Shown here in pieces: positions 11,266 to 21,846 of a stretch of DNA of 64,000 nt (its first letter is position 1; each line of letters opens with the position of its first letter). The notes under the pieces were generated by a model. That model worked only from the letters and a program-made list of their open reading frames with translations. It made no database searches and was not told the origin of the DNA. The stretch spans positions 216,535,978 to 216,599,977 of the forward strand of contig NC_081828.1 in NCBI RefSeq assembly GCF_030867095.1, written 5' to 3'. The DNA is from Alligator mississippiensis. Taxonomy: Eukaryota; Chordata; Crocodylia; Alligatoridae. Both the position numbers and the translations under genes were made by a program.

Positions 11266-13535
11266 TTTCTCAGAAATGTATATGGAAATCCAGGTTTTAT
11301 TACTGCACTTGCTTCTGCAGCCAAGCTACAGACATCACTTTTGTGCACAAGGGAAACCCAGGACTGCAGGCCGACAGTGAACCTTTGGATCCTGGCACAG
11401 CCGACAGCATCGCACAGAGCAGCGCTGTGCACTTTCCTAATGTCCAGGGGTGACATGCTGTGTGGATTGCACCAGCAGGGATTGTATTAGTGAAAGCAAC
11501 CCCTTGCACACGGCCAGTGCAGCCCTGATACAGAGCATAACAGTTCGAGCAGTCTGAGGATCAAGTCAGAAAAGTTCAAATCAAAATTCAGACAGAGAGG
11601 CACTGAGTATATGCTTTTCAGGTGTTGTGCAAGCCCAGTTAGATAATAGTTAGGTGCACTGAACCAACCACAAACACCTGCTGACCCAGATCCTAGTGAT
11701 ATTATCACTATTTCTAGCAGTTCAAATTTGGGAAGAGATTTCCTGTTCCTGTTTGAAGTGTCAAAGGACAACAGCAGTACCAGACTGGCTGATCCTTGGA
11801 GCACAGCATACACTATTTCGGGAGCCTCCAGCTCATGTGCTGAGCGGATGGTCGCGCTCCAGTCCTGAAAACAAAGTCCTCGTGTGTTTCCATGAGGATC
11901 ATATTGCAAACACCGAGTCAAGAGCTGACGCAGACCGAGATGAATTGTAAAGGAGACCAAGACAGGCAAATTTGCAAGCACACCTCTTATCCGAGAAAGC
12001 AGCTCTTTTTTGAGGATGCTTCGCATTTTGCAAGCAAGATCCTCCTTGAACAACTGCAGCGTGGCCAAAGCACTAACGACCCAAATGAAGAGAAACATAC
12101 CTGTTATATCCACACAACTGCTTTTTAAAGGTCTGACCCACTTGTTGTGCATGTCCCTATGCTACGTGCAGCAGCTTTCCTTCTGCGGTTTCCCCAGAGT
12201 TAAATGGATTTCTAGCGAGATCTCCAAGGCAGCTGCTGAAGGAGCAAACGGGCCAAACTCATGGGTGTCACAAGGCCGCTGAAGTTGAAGACATCACCAA
12301 TGAAAACGACCCAACGTAACATAACGGAGGTTTACCCACACAACCGCAATGCAATTCCTGTAGAGCAGCCCAAATTTTTAAGGGCAGAGACTAAAAGACA
12401 GGACTGTTGAGACCTCCCTACCCAGCACCAGGACGGTAGGCACTTTTGCTGGGAGAGGGGTAGAGCCCACCCTCCGGGACCCAAACTACGCTGAGGCTGG
12501 ACAACGTGCTGCAAGTGGTATCAAGTGGAGGAAAGAAGCGGATAATGCTAAAAACACCTCTCTCACAAGCCACTCGCAACAGGGAGAGGAGGACTAAAAG
12601 GAAAACTATTGGCGAGACACCCGCGAGATTATTGTCTGCCCCCCACCCACCCAACAGAAACCTTTATTTTAATCCCCCAGACAGCATGTTGGTGCACCCA
12701 TCTGAAGAGGTTAATGTGGACATGTTTCAGGCTGGAGGCTTGCAGGGAATTTGGATTTGAACCACGGCTAAAGTTTTCAGGAGCCGAACCTGGAAGAAAA
12801 GTAACAACCCGTTCGAGGTGCAGGCGTGGCCCAGGCACTGTATGTGCCCAGGATGCACGTGTACGGGCCCTCGTCCCCCGTCCTGCTGCTCCCACGGACA
12901 GGATTCAGGAGGTGAAACGTCTTGCTTTGTGCCCTGCCTTCTCCGTCAAGGAAGAACAGTTGTTTTCTCTTCTCTTTCAACTATTCGAACGCTGCTATCA
13001 CATCCCCCTGACCTCTATCTCCTTTTTGCCAAATGAAGCACACCCGTTTCTTTCAACCTCTCCTTGTAACTGCATTTCAGCCCCTGCTCTCCTCCAGGTC
13101 TTCTACGTGCTTCCAAAAGTGCAACTTCCCCCCCACCCCAGCCACGACCCACGTCTTACGTGCAATATTAATGCAACTCGGTACCAACTGCAAATGCGTT
13201 TCCATGCCGCTGCTGGGGAGCGGGCTCTGCTTCGAAACCGCACGACTACACCGGGAGATGGACGAGCAGGAGCGGCAAAACCAGACCAAATAACAAATAT
13301 CCAGCACCGTGCACCCCACAGCTGCAGTCAAGTGACCGCGAGGGATTGGCGAAGAAGTGGACCGTGTGCTCTTGGCACAAGGGGACTTTCACCTATTGAC
13401 CGTGCATCGCCCGTCGCGTAGCAGCAAACGCGGCGCGCCTTGTAGGACGCTCTAGGGCTCCTGGGTCCCCTGGCAGACCAAAGGCCCCAGAGAAGCCCCC
13501 TGGGCCTGTGAACCCCAGCGCCTGCCCTGGGGACC

Positions 13536-13680
13536 GCCGCCATCTTGGATGCCCCCCGCTGCCATCTTGGGTGCCCCCGCCGCCATCTTGGATGCCCCCC
13601 GCTGCCATCTTGGGTGCCCCCGCCGCCATCTTGGGTGCCCCTCGCTGCCATTCTATAGGCCCCCGCCGCCATATTGGGGC
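13536..13680 (-). promoter_or_regulatory. seven-copy tandem array of YY1-type motifs in CCDC12 intron 1
   Basis: Seven copies of a GC(C/T)GCCATCTTGG-like motif are spaced alternately 22 and 21 bp: the central CCAT adenines lie at 13542, 13564, 13585, 13607, 13628, 13650 and 13671. The first five keep the core CCATCTTGG; copy six reads CCATTCTATAGG and copy seven CCATATTGGGG. The reverse complement, AAGATGGCGGC, is the established binding site of YY1. The 43-bp higher-order unit shows it grew by tandem duplication. It sits 24-170 bp downstream of exon 1, where YY1 sites are often active. YY1 binding is inference from the motif. Confidence 0.7.
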
Positions 13681-13703
13681 CCCGCCGGTCCCCCCGGGTT
13701 CAC

Positions 13704-13832
13704 CTTGAGCGTGCGGTCGCGCAAGGCGCGGAGCCGCTCCTTCCTCCGCAGCGCCTCCTCCTGCAGCCGCCCCACGCCCGGCGCCGCCTCCGAAGCCGGG
13801 TCCCGGCCCGCGCCGGCCACGGGCGCCGCCAT
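13704..13832 (-). CDS. CCDC12: CCDC12 exon 1 (coding part; cwf18-family spliceosomal protein)
   Basis: This exon encodes the first 43 residues of coiled-coil domain-containing protein 12, a nuclear pre-mRNA splicing factor of the cwf18 family found in activated spliceosome complexes. It starts MAAPVAGAGRDP and contains GVGRLQEEALRRKERLRALR, which I recognise as the conserved basic N-terminal helix of vertebrate CCDC12. After Leu-Lys the frame meets a phase-0 donor (AAG|GTGAAC, GT at 13703-13702). The ATG lies in the context AAGATGGCGGC, which is both a good initiation context and a YY1 site. Coding the exon further into GTGAACCCG would leave the family similarity, supporting the donor. The frame is open upstream to about 14183, but that part is minisatellite and promoter. 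It is the first gene of a divergent pair with NBEAL2. The remaining exons lie beyond the window. Confidence 0.9.
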
Positions 13833-13836
13833 CTTC
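13821..13836 (-). promoter_or_regulatory. CCDC12: YY1-type element overlapping the CCDC12 start codon
   Basis: The minus strand reads AAGATGGCGGCGCCC, with the initiator ATG inside the AAGATGGCGGC motif. This matches the known class of YY1 elements that overlap start codons in short-5'-UTR, TATA-less genes. It is the same motif as in the intronic array about 150-300 bp away. Confidence 0.65.
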
Positions 13837-14040
13837 CCCCGCGCGCCGCTCCCGGCAGGCCCCGCGCGGGCGGGCCCGGGACAGGCCTGGCCAATCGAGC
13901 GGGCGGGGCCGAGGGGACGGCGAGCGCCGAGCGCGTCGATGGGGGATGAGGGGGAGGGGCAAGGAGGAGGTGTGGGGGTGGTGGCGACGGGGGAGGGGCC
14001 AAGAGGGGAAGGGGCAAGGGGGTGAGGAGGGGTCAAGAGG

Positions 14041-14155
14041 ATGAGGGGGCGGGGTAAGGGGGCAAAGAGGATGAGGGGAGGGGCAAAGAGGATGAGGGGA
14101 GGGGCAAAGGGGATGAGGGGAGGGGCAAAAGGGGTGGGGGAGGGGCTAATCAGTT
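14041..14155. repeat. G-rich 21-bp minisatellite upstream of CCDC12
   Basis: The unit is close to ATGAGGGGAGGGGCAAAGAGG. ATG landmarks at 14071, 14092 and 14113 give a 21-bp period, with looser copies from about 13940. One strand is almost all purine, with repeated GGGG runs able to form G-quadruplexes. Because 21 is a multiple of three, it also creates long spurious open frames on both strands. Confidence 0.85.
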
Positions 14156-14572
14156 GGGTGGAAGGGACCTCATGGTGTGCCACGAGGCTCTGGGACTGGT
14201 TTGTAGTGGGGAGTAGGGTAGAGGCGTTGCCATTAGTAATTCAGGAAGTAAGATGCCATTTCTACTGCAGGGAAGACAGAAACGTGGGCCTCGCAGCACA
14301 GCCTGCTGCCTGAGGCCTTCCCCGCGCCATAATGTGTGCTTGTACCCTGGGATTAGATTGTGATTTGGTGACTTGTTCTGCAGGGGTGGCTCCGTGCCAC
14401 GGGACGAGCGAGGCCGTGAGATTGCTGGGACGTAGGGACCAGGCCGGGCAGCGAGTCCCGGAGAAGACAGACAGAAGAGAGGAAGTCCCTGGGAAAACAG
14501 AGCCGGGAGCCAGGAGCTGCCCGAGGGAAGACGGAGCGAGTCCGAGGAAGGACGGGGGAACCGCCCTGGCAC

Positions 14573-14610
14573 AATAAAGACGGTTTTTGAGCTGAGCTGT
14601 GTGTCGCGCT
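14573..14610 (+). terminator. candidate polyadenylation signal with GT-rich downstream element
   Basis: AATAAA at 14573-14578 is followed about 20 bp later by GAGCTGTGTGTCGCGCTG, a G/T-rich element of the kind needed for 3' end processing. It lies about 740 bp upstream of the CCDC12 start on the opposite strand. It could end a short upstream antisense transcript, or be the R region of a decayed LTR. No gene feeding it was recognised. Confidence 0.3.
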
Positions 14611-15194
14611 GTTGGGGACAGCTGACCCCCGCTTCCCGGGAGCCCAGCAAAACAAAGCTATTCAAGGTGGTGGGGCTGCAGATCCCTGGGGAAGACAAGG
14701 ACAGAGAAAAGCCGGGGTCCCGAGACAAAGGGTTGCCCCTCGCGAAGCCACACCACAGCTGGCTTCAGGGCGCCCTTCAGGAGAGGGAGACCGAAAAAGG
14801 CTGCTTCTTGGCAGAGCTTCCCCTGAAAGCGGAGTGATCCCTGACAGGGTGAACAGATCCCCACGCCTGCAACCGGTGGGGAAGACTAGGTAAGGATATG
14901 GACATTAAAGATGGACACAGCACCCCACCGGGCTCGCGTCACCAGAGGGCCCATCGGATCATAGCAACTCCTGATTGCCACAAACCTGTGCTGGATACGC
15001 AAAATTTTAGGGACGACTGAGTTACATCACCTTGCTGCAGCCTTTCAGTCAACAGCCTGCCAGGAGTCCTGCCCCTGCATTGTGAGCTCCTCGCTTTACA
15101 CCTTCACTGACCGGCTTTCTTGCGTGCAAACCAGCCTCTGGCTTCTTCACTATTCACTTTATCCAGGAAGAGCGCACACACTGACTGCAGATGC

Positions 15195-15300
15195 TTCCTC
15201 AGCCTAGTGAAGGGTATTTATACCCAAACACTTGCAAAGAAGAATTTTTCCAACTATCTGAGTCGGTCTAATAAAAGATACCAGATTTACACAAAGAAGC
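15195..15300 (+). mobile_element. Penelope-like remnant with decayed hammerhead motif (copy 1)
   Basis: At 15204-15229 the sequence CTAGTGA-A-GGGTA-TTTA-TACCC-AAAC aligns to the hammerhead order (core I, stem II hairpin, core II). The core is decayed (G5, A6 and G12 changed) but the 5-bp hairpin is perfect. Downstream, AATTTTTCCAACTATCTGAG and GGTCTAATAAAAGATA match the copies at 39001 and 61745. Hammerhead motifs are known in the terminal repeats of Penelope-like retroelements; assignment to that class is from this architecture. Confidence 0.6.
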
Positions 15301-15454
15301 TTGCCTGCTGGTGTAAACATCTTGGCTTTTTTATCCATGTGGGAATCACTAATACAGTGGACAAAGGTCATGAGGAGGAGGTCCGTCATCAGGGCTGTCC
15401 CATCCGTATCCAGCTGCAGAATAACCTTTGATTCCTCTGAGGAGCCCTCTGGCC

Positions 15455-15550
15455 CTCAGTACATCCAGCACGTATTACCCAGCACGTATTACCCTTTGGC
15501 CATCAGTACACCCAGCCCATATTACCCAGCTCTATTGCCTGGGTAATATT
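15455..15550. repeat. short tandem duplications (CAGCACGTATTACC units)
   Basis: CAGCACGTATTACC is directly repeated, and a related CAGCCCATATTACC follows in the second of two larger units that begin TGGCC(A/C)TCAGTACA. This is a small nested tandem duplication. Confidence 0.7.
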
Positions 15551-15764
15551 ATGCAGCAAGTGCCTCTGGTTTTTAAGCTCTGTTTCTCTCATGGGACAGC
15601 TGCTTTTCACCTGTAGGCTGCGAGCCTAAGCAGGAGCACGGTTGTACAGGAGGATTATGGGACAAATACTTATGGCTAAATAAGACAGTCTTGAGTGCTT
15701 TAAGTTAAAGTAATCAGTTTAGATCCGAATCTGATGTCCTTTGGGCAGCACTATTACCATCCTT

Positions 15765-15850
15765 CCCACCCACCCCCTTTTACAGATGGAGAAACTGAGG
15801 CACAAAGGAGGTAAGTGACTTGACCAAGGTGATACCCGCTGGCAGGGAAT
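15765..15850 (-). repeat. MIR-like SINE remnant
   Basis: TTTTACAGATGGAGAAACTG followed by AGGCACAAAGGAGGTAAGTG is the reverse-strand signature of the MIR 3' core (tctgtgcctcagtttcctcatctgtaaaa on the other strand, in pieces). Confidence 0.65.
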
Positions 15851-15984
15851 TTCAGGGTTCACCAATCCCAGACTTGGTAACTTGTGCACCCAGACCACAA
15901 AGACAACAGCTCCCCTAGTCGTGGGGGCAGCGTTTCTTTAGGACCATCTTCAGTGCACTATTATACTTCCACTCCGATCAGGAT

Positions 15985-16690
15985 TAGGATCATAGGAAAG
16001 TAGAGCTGGAAGGGGCTTCACAAGTTCATCTAGGGCAGGAGCATCCTTGACTAAACCATCCCAGCCAAGCGTCTGTCCAACCTGCTCTTGAAAATTTCCT
16101 AGGATGGAAAGTCCACAGCTGTTCAAAACAGGCTCCTCCAATGCCTGAGCCCCCTCAGAGTCAGAAAGTCACTTCAAATCTCCAACCTAAATCTACCCAG
16201 CTTCATCCTGGGGCATTTGCTTCTTGTTCTGTCCCCTGTGGCCACAGAGAAAAGCCCATTTCCATCCTCTTTAATAGCCTTTCCTGTTATCAAACCCTTC
16301 CTCAGTCTCCTCTCCAGACTAAATACCCCTACTCCGTTCAGCCTTTCCTCATCATCAGTCTTGCCTCTCAGGCCCTAATCATTTTTGTTGTTCTGCGCTG
16401 GATTCTTTCCAAACTGTCCCCATCCTTGGAATGAGGGGCCCAAAACTGGGCCCAGTCCACAGGCCTCATCAGTGCTGAATAGAGAAGAAGAATCACTTCC
16501 CTTGATTTTCAAGTGACACCTGTTAATACAACCCAGGGTGCTGTTGGCGTTTTTTGCAACAAGAGCACACTGTTGACTCGTGTTCAGTTTATGGTCCCCC
16601 GTAACCTCCAGGTCCCTCAATGCAGTGCTGCAGCCCATCCTGTCATTCCATGGGTCCATGTCAGGAGCTACTTTCAAAACCAAATCTGTC
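15985..16690 (-). mobile_element. CR1 LINE fragment, 3' part
   Basis: On the minus strand this reads from the distal RT region to the CR1 3' end. Conserved landmarks on the plus strand include CTCCTCTCCAGACTAAATAC, TTCTGCGCTGGATTCTTTCC and CAAGAGCACACTGTTGACTC. It is diverged with many stops, so it is an old insertion, and both ends are approximate. Confidence 0.85.
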
Positions 16691-17624
16691 CTACAACAGC
16701 CTTCTTCCAGCAAGCTAAACAGGAAATCCTGCCGTCAAAAATAGCTTGCAACAAACCCAAAGAAGAATTTATCACTTCAAAACACGACCTAGTGTATATT
16801 TAAGCTTGTTTGGAGCCCTGTGCTTACAGGTACTAGGCAGGGAAAGCTGGGCACTGCAACACTTTATGTGCTGAATCAACAAGGGGAAGGATGGCAGGGT
16901 TTCCTCAACCCACATTGTAGCTGGTTTCTGCTCAAATATAAATGAGGAGTGGTGATCTCTAGAGAGACATCAGTAAACAGAGCTGGTCCTGCCCAGTAGA
17001 GGACCTTGGGGATGATACCAGATTAAATGCGACCAGTGGTCCTATATAACGCAGCAGAGAAGAGACAGAAAAGTGATGGGAAGATACTGGACTAGAAGGA
17101 TCATTGGTCCAGCTTGGTGATATGAACAGAATCAAACTTCTATCACAGAAATCACCGCGTCCTGTTTTGCCAAGTTAACACGGAAGCTTTTGGTTTTCTT
17201 AATCTGGATGTTTGCATTTTAAGTAACTGTCAAGCCATTCCATTAAGCAGACATCAAAGAAAGGCTGGGAGTAGCATCATCGTCAACTGCAGAAACATGT
17301 ATAATGAGGCATCGGACAAAAGCAGCTGTCGGTTCAGTGCCAGAGCCGGTGAAGGGCAGGAAGGAATGTGTCTCATTAGAATATTGCTTCTCTGCTCAGG
17401 AATGTTGTGCGCTCTTCTCTTTTTACACTCTTTTCTGATTACATGAGTCTGACAGGAGGCCTGGGTTTCTGGCTCTCCAGTTTTAGCTAACCCCATGTCT
17501 GTCTCTAGCCCCTAAATTGGCAGCAGCAGGGCTGTACCTCTACAGTGCTGCAGGCAGACTAATTAGCATGGGGGCAGGCTAACTGGCTCTCATTGACCAG
17601 TGCTAACCAGCTCAACTGAAGCAC

Positions 17625-17996
17625 AGTTGGCGTGTCTACATTTACGCCAGCTTAAATTTACTATGCAGTAAATGGAAATAGGCTGGCATCTACAAGTGTG
17701 GATGTTAAAGCTCATTAACAGTGTGTGTGGCTTGACTTGGGACTTAAATTAATCCCATGTCAGTCCACATACACAGTATTACTGCACAGTAAGGTGTCTA
17801 CACATGCATTACTGTGCAGTAACTAATCGGGTATAAGTCTGATACCTGCATGGTGCAGGTATCAAATTTACACTCAAGTCTGCATAAGTCACCGTATTTA
17901 CTGCGCAGTACGGGTGTGCACATGTAGATGTGTGCCTGTACTGCACAGTAATTTTGGTTACTGTACAGTAAATGTGCACGTGTAGATGTGCCCAGT
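17625..17996. mobile_element. MITE with internal palindrome array, TTACTGYRCAGTAA type
   Basis: The element proper is 17628-17993 (366 bp). The left end (T)GGCGTGTCTACATTTA pairs with the inverse of the right end GTGTAGATGTGCCC. Both flanks are AGT (17625-17627 and 17994-17996), a 3-bp duplication. Six copies of a TTACTGYRCAGTAA-like palindrome lie inside at about 17658, 17778, 17808, 17897, 17938 and 17958. No coding capacity. Related in ends and design to 25432-25689. Confidence 0.7.
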
Positions 17997-19329
17997 GTGG
18001 ACCTGGCCACACTGCCAGATTGGGAGCTGACCTGTATGGAGCAGTGTGTTGTGTCTGAGGACACTTGCCAAGTCTGATGAGTTTACCCTACAGATATGGC
18101 CTAAGTCGCATCCTCCTTCCTCCATTTCCCCCTCAGTAAAAGGGAGGTTACACGTGACTCGGAGGAGAGCCCAAGGGGTTAATTTATTTATATTCATCAA
18201 GTGTTTTAAGGCTCTCATGCAGAAGGCACAATGTACCCTCACAGCCTGATTTTCAGCTAAGGCATCGGGCTTGCCGATGGCATGAACCATCACATGCCCT
18301 TGCCACATGCATTACCACACTTGCACATGGGGCCTGGGACGTTGTGTGAACACATGGCTTGCCCTCCCTGCGTGTACCCAGGGTGGCTGACATGCACCAG
18401 CAGAGGAAAAGCAACAGCAGCATGCTCACAAACACATGAGTCTTTTCTGGCTGCAAATCAAGCTCTCAAAACTGACAGGTCTCAAGTTGCTGTTTTTCCA
18501 GCTCTTAAGCCACGAAGCTGAAGCTGTCAGGGAAGCCCCAGGAATTTATTCTGGTCTTTTTCTTCTAGCAGGATGGAGATTAGTGAGTCCAAGCAGATGC
18601 TCAGCTGAAAGCTTGCTGAGTAAAGGAAACCCATCTGGTGTCTGGATGTAGCCAAGTCTCCGTGAGAGCAGGTAACTTCACCCCTTCAGCACCTAAATTA
18701 TTGTCTGTCTTCCCTGAGGACTGGGGCATAATTCAGCCCCTTCCTGAGGTTTGATTTGCTTCATAGACATACACAGCAAAGCAAAACTCTCATCCATTCC
18801 TTCTTCCCAGGTCTCGATGCTCTTACTTTAGGGCAACTCAGCACACCTGACAGCTCCTCCCTGCTTTCAGCTCTAGATCCAAGTCACCTGCTGAAGTCTG
18901 TTTCTTCATCCATTGTTCCCTCCACGGCTGGCTGCTCCTGGTATGTGTCTCAAGGTGGAGCCTTCTGGACACACCATTACCTGTTCCTGTGCAGAAAGAG
19001 GTCTGGTTTCCCCCATCCAGCAGCTTGCTCATGGGAAGCCAGCCCTGAGAACCTAGCACTGCAGGTCAATCAGATCATCCCATCCGAAAAAGCACAGCGG
19101 GCTCGAGTTGTCTTACGTGAGGGTCCCTAAAATGCAGGTTTCCAATAGACAGGATCAGTGTTCAACTGCTAAGGGGCAAGGCAAGGGGAGTGCTGGGCCA
19201 CTCCATTGTGGTCCAGTGAGCTCAAACCCTAGTCACACAATACAGAGCCGTCAATGAGCCCTTTGCACCTCTGTGTCTCCCTGTGTTGCCTGGACATTGA
19301 GTCACTGAGGCTCACCACACCTGTCGGCT

Positions 19330-19425
19330 GTTGTTATGGAGTTAATTATCCTCATTTCACTGCTGAGGTCAAAGAGATTAAGTGGGAACATTACCTAGTA
19401 AGGTAGGAGCAGAACCAGAACTAAT
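19330..19425 (-). repeat. MIR-like SINE remnant
   Basis: TTATCCTCATTTCACTGCTG, a spacer, then TAGGAGCAGAACCAGAACTA follow the order of the reverse MIR core and B-box region. Diverged. Confidence 0.5.
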
Positions 19426-19472
19426 CTTGCTATCTAAGAGGCCTTCTCCTCCACTCTTTGATGCCCTCCACC

Positions 19473-19673
19473 TTCTCAGGCAGTAATTTTTAACCTTTTT
19501 TTCATTTGCAGACCCCTAAAAAATCTCAAATGGAGGTGCAGACCCCTTTGAATTGTACGTGTGCATATTCACATATTTTGATTGTTGAGAGTCACCTTTG
19601 GCAGACCCCTTAGACATAGCCTGCAGACCCACAGGGGTCCACGGACCACAGGCTGAAAACCACTGGTCTAAGG
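19473..19673. mobile_element. hAT-type MITE, third family
   Basis: The element proper is 19481-19665. It opens CAGTAATTTTTAACC and closes GGCTGAAAACCACTG, with internal GCAGACCCCT repeated near both ends. The 8-bp flanks TTCTCAGG and GTCTAAGG agree at six positions. The interior differs from family A. Confidence 0.7.
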
Positions 19674-20884
19674 TTTGCAGCTTAGCACTGGACGGTTTCA
19701 GGCTCTTCTGGGATGGTCCCTGCTCCGTCTTCCCTTCCATGAACAGCTGTGTCTGAGCACAGCAGCCTATTTCACACGGCACCTTCCTTGCCCAAACAGT
19801 CCATGCACTACAGCAGAAAGGCAAGCAGGGATCACTTCCTCCGGCAGGAGTTTTGGACAAAAAGTGAAAGCAAATTCATAGCAGGTTGAAGCCGCCAGAG
19901 AAATGTATGCCTGGTGGGTTATTATTACCCATGCTGGAATGTAGCCAGGTCATTAGGCCTGACACGCTTACCCGGCCTGCTTTTTTATTTTATTATGTTC
20001 CTTCCCCCACCGCCACTGAAGCAATGTAAGAGTTGCTCACTGCTCTTTGGGTCACACGCAAGTCACAGGACAAAGGGTTTCTCCACAATCACAATTAGCA
20101 ATTAGAAACCCGCTTTTCTAACAGGAATGAAGACTCTCAGTTAATCCCATGACTCCAGGAGCTGAGGCATCAGTAATATAGCCCCCAACTGGGACAAGAC
20201 TGAGCAATACAACTCCATTTGAGGGACAGCTGGCAGTCCCTGGGCTGTCACAGTGCCAGAAAGGCTGCAAAGATCAGGGACTCTCCCTTGCAACGCATAG
20301 CCAGGGTCAAGTCCTGCACTAGAGAAATCAGTGGTTGTACTGCAATGCACTTGAATGAGCTTGTGGTCAGGTCTTGGACAATGTCAGATGACTCCAACAC
20401 TGCACTGTTGGAGCAGGAGAACGGCCAGGGAAGTTCCAGATGCAGAGAGCAGTTAACATGGGTGGTGAGTCACAGCGCTTGGTCTCCAAAGAGGATAACC
20501 TTTTCTGCTGGTGCCTCAGGCTAGCCCATCCCCAGCTCTACTTGGCCAGCCAGAGGGAAGTGGCTTCTTGGCACTGGTCCCTGGCTCATGCTTGGGGACG
20601 GGGTTGAGGCTGCTCTGGTTACAGCTTTCCTCACCTCCCTGTTCTCCACCTCCCCTTGCTCAGCTGTACCTACCGTGATGGTGAGCAGTAGTGCCATCCC
20701 AGTGAACAAACCCGCAGTTCTCTGTCAGACAGGCCCAGCAGCCTGTATCACTGGAGCAAGGATGAAGACAGCTCCAGCCTGGAGCTGCAGACCCATAGAC
20801 ACTCATCATATTTCTGTCAAGAAAATGCAAAAAAATGTACTTTTTCTTGTCAAATTGCTATCATCTTTGGTTGGTCAAAAAATA

Positions 20885-20945
20885 GGTAGTCAATTGACCA
20901 GTCGATTGACAGTATTTAACCAATTAATTGACTGTCTTGCCAACC
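20885..20945. repeat. cluster of CAATTGAC-like repeats
   Basis: The palindrome GTCAATTGAC is followed by CAGTCGATTGACAG and CCAATTAATTGACTG within about 60 bp. It is a small cluster of unknown origin. Confidence 0.5.
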
Positions 20946-21846
20946 CAGTACTGTTAGCACATGGTCCCCAGACTGGCTGAGACAAAGCAGTGCCCTATAC
21001 ACCCTTGGCAGCACTACCCCGCTGATGGAAAGGATTTGCCACAAGAATAGGTAGGTCTGGCTGCACTCAGGAGGCCACTAATCACGGGGTAGAAATGGAG
21101 AAGACCCCTGTGCAGAGCCCACCCCACCAAACACAGAGGGGTGTGAGCCTTTCTCCAAGACCCTAGTGTAGGGTGGAGATGTCCAGCTCACCCCAGGCCT
21201 TGGGCCACCTCTAGACCAGGGGCTGTTCTCCATGGGGCCAGCAACAACTTTGGGTCTAATGATGAAGGCAGTGGCAGAGGTCTGTGGGGGCTGGGTGACC
21301 ACAGGCCTTGTTCCCCTTGCCACCGATGGCCATGGCCATTGAGGCCCAGAGGCCCCAAAATCTGTGACAGGCCTTGCCTCCAAGTTCCTGCCCCCACCCC
21401 CACCCCCCTGCCTGGCAGTGGCAGCAGCATTTCTAGTCAGGATCTAGTGAGGGGTCAATTGACTTCATGGCTCATTGAAATGTACTTGACTCCTTCTAAA
21501 CTCTTCACTCCGCAGGTGTTAACAACCCCTTTTCCCTTATCATGGTCTGAATATTCCACCAATCAAGCAATCCTTCGTTCTGCAATTCTGCTGCCTCTTT
21601 GTGGCTCCTGGTAATGAAGCTCCTATTTCCTAGCCCTGCAAACTGTTTTTTATCTCATTCCAATGAAGTTATATTTGTTTTTGCATTCCTTTTAAATGGA
21701 ATAATACAGCCCCAGGCCCCTAGCGTATTACTAAAGCTTCTAGTTTCTTTTTACCTGGAGAAAAATATGCATTGTGATGATGTACAATGTGCACCTCACC
21801 CTCCCAAAATCCTAGATCCTCCCATGACTGATCAGATAGCATAGAG

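Larger units (their letters stand above)
1..13703 (-). other. CCDC12: CCDC12 intron 1 (partial, runs off the left edge)
   Basis: This is non-coding sequence downstream (in the minus-strand sense) of the CCDC12 exon 1 donor at 13703-13702. I looked for the next exon, expected to carry an acidic and lysine-rich stretch of the cwf18 family, and did not recognise it. The intron therefore probably exceeds 13.7 kb. Repeats inside it are listed separately. Stretches where I see nothing beyond ordinary AT-leaning intronic DNA and homopolymers are 1-1680, 2100-2590, 2960-6900, 8003-9388, 9676-10873 and 11266-13530. Boundaries come from the splice donor; absence of exon 2 is a by-eye judgement. Confidence 0.75.
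13402..13960 (-). promoter_or_regulatory. CCDC12: CpG island and presumed core promoter of CCDC12
   Basis: The region is dense in CpG, lacks a TATA box, and surrounds the CCDC12 start codon. Upstream of the ATG on the minus strand lie an inverted CCAAT box (CCAAT on plus, 13891-13895) and a GC box (GGGCGGGGCC, 13901-13910), the usual elements of a housekeeping promoter. The transcription start is not determined by sequence; I place it within about 100 bp upstream of 13832. Confidence 0.75.

Noticed and set aside
13536-13680. Regular 21/22-bp repeats as a CRISPR-like array
   Set aside because: The genome is vertebrate, the repeats are contiguous tandem copies without unique spacers, and the unit is a YY1 motif.
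13653-14183. 176-codon minus-strand frame as a whole gene
   Set aside because: Only the part from 13832 to 13704 matches CCDC12. The upstream part is the 21-bp minisatellite translated (period divisible by three), and the downstream part is intron after the donor.
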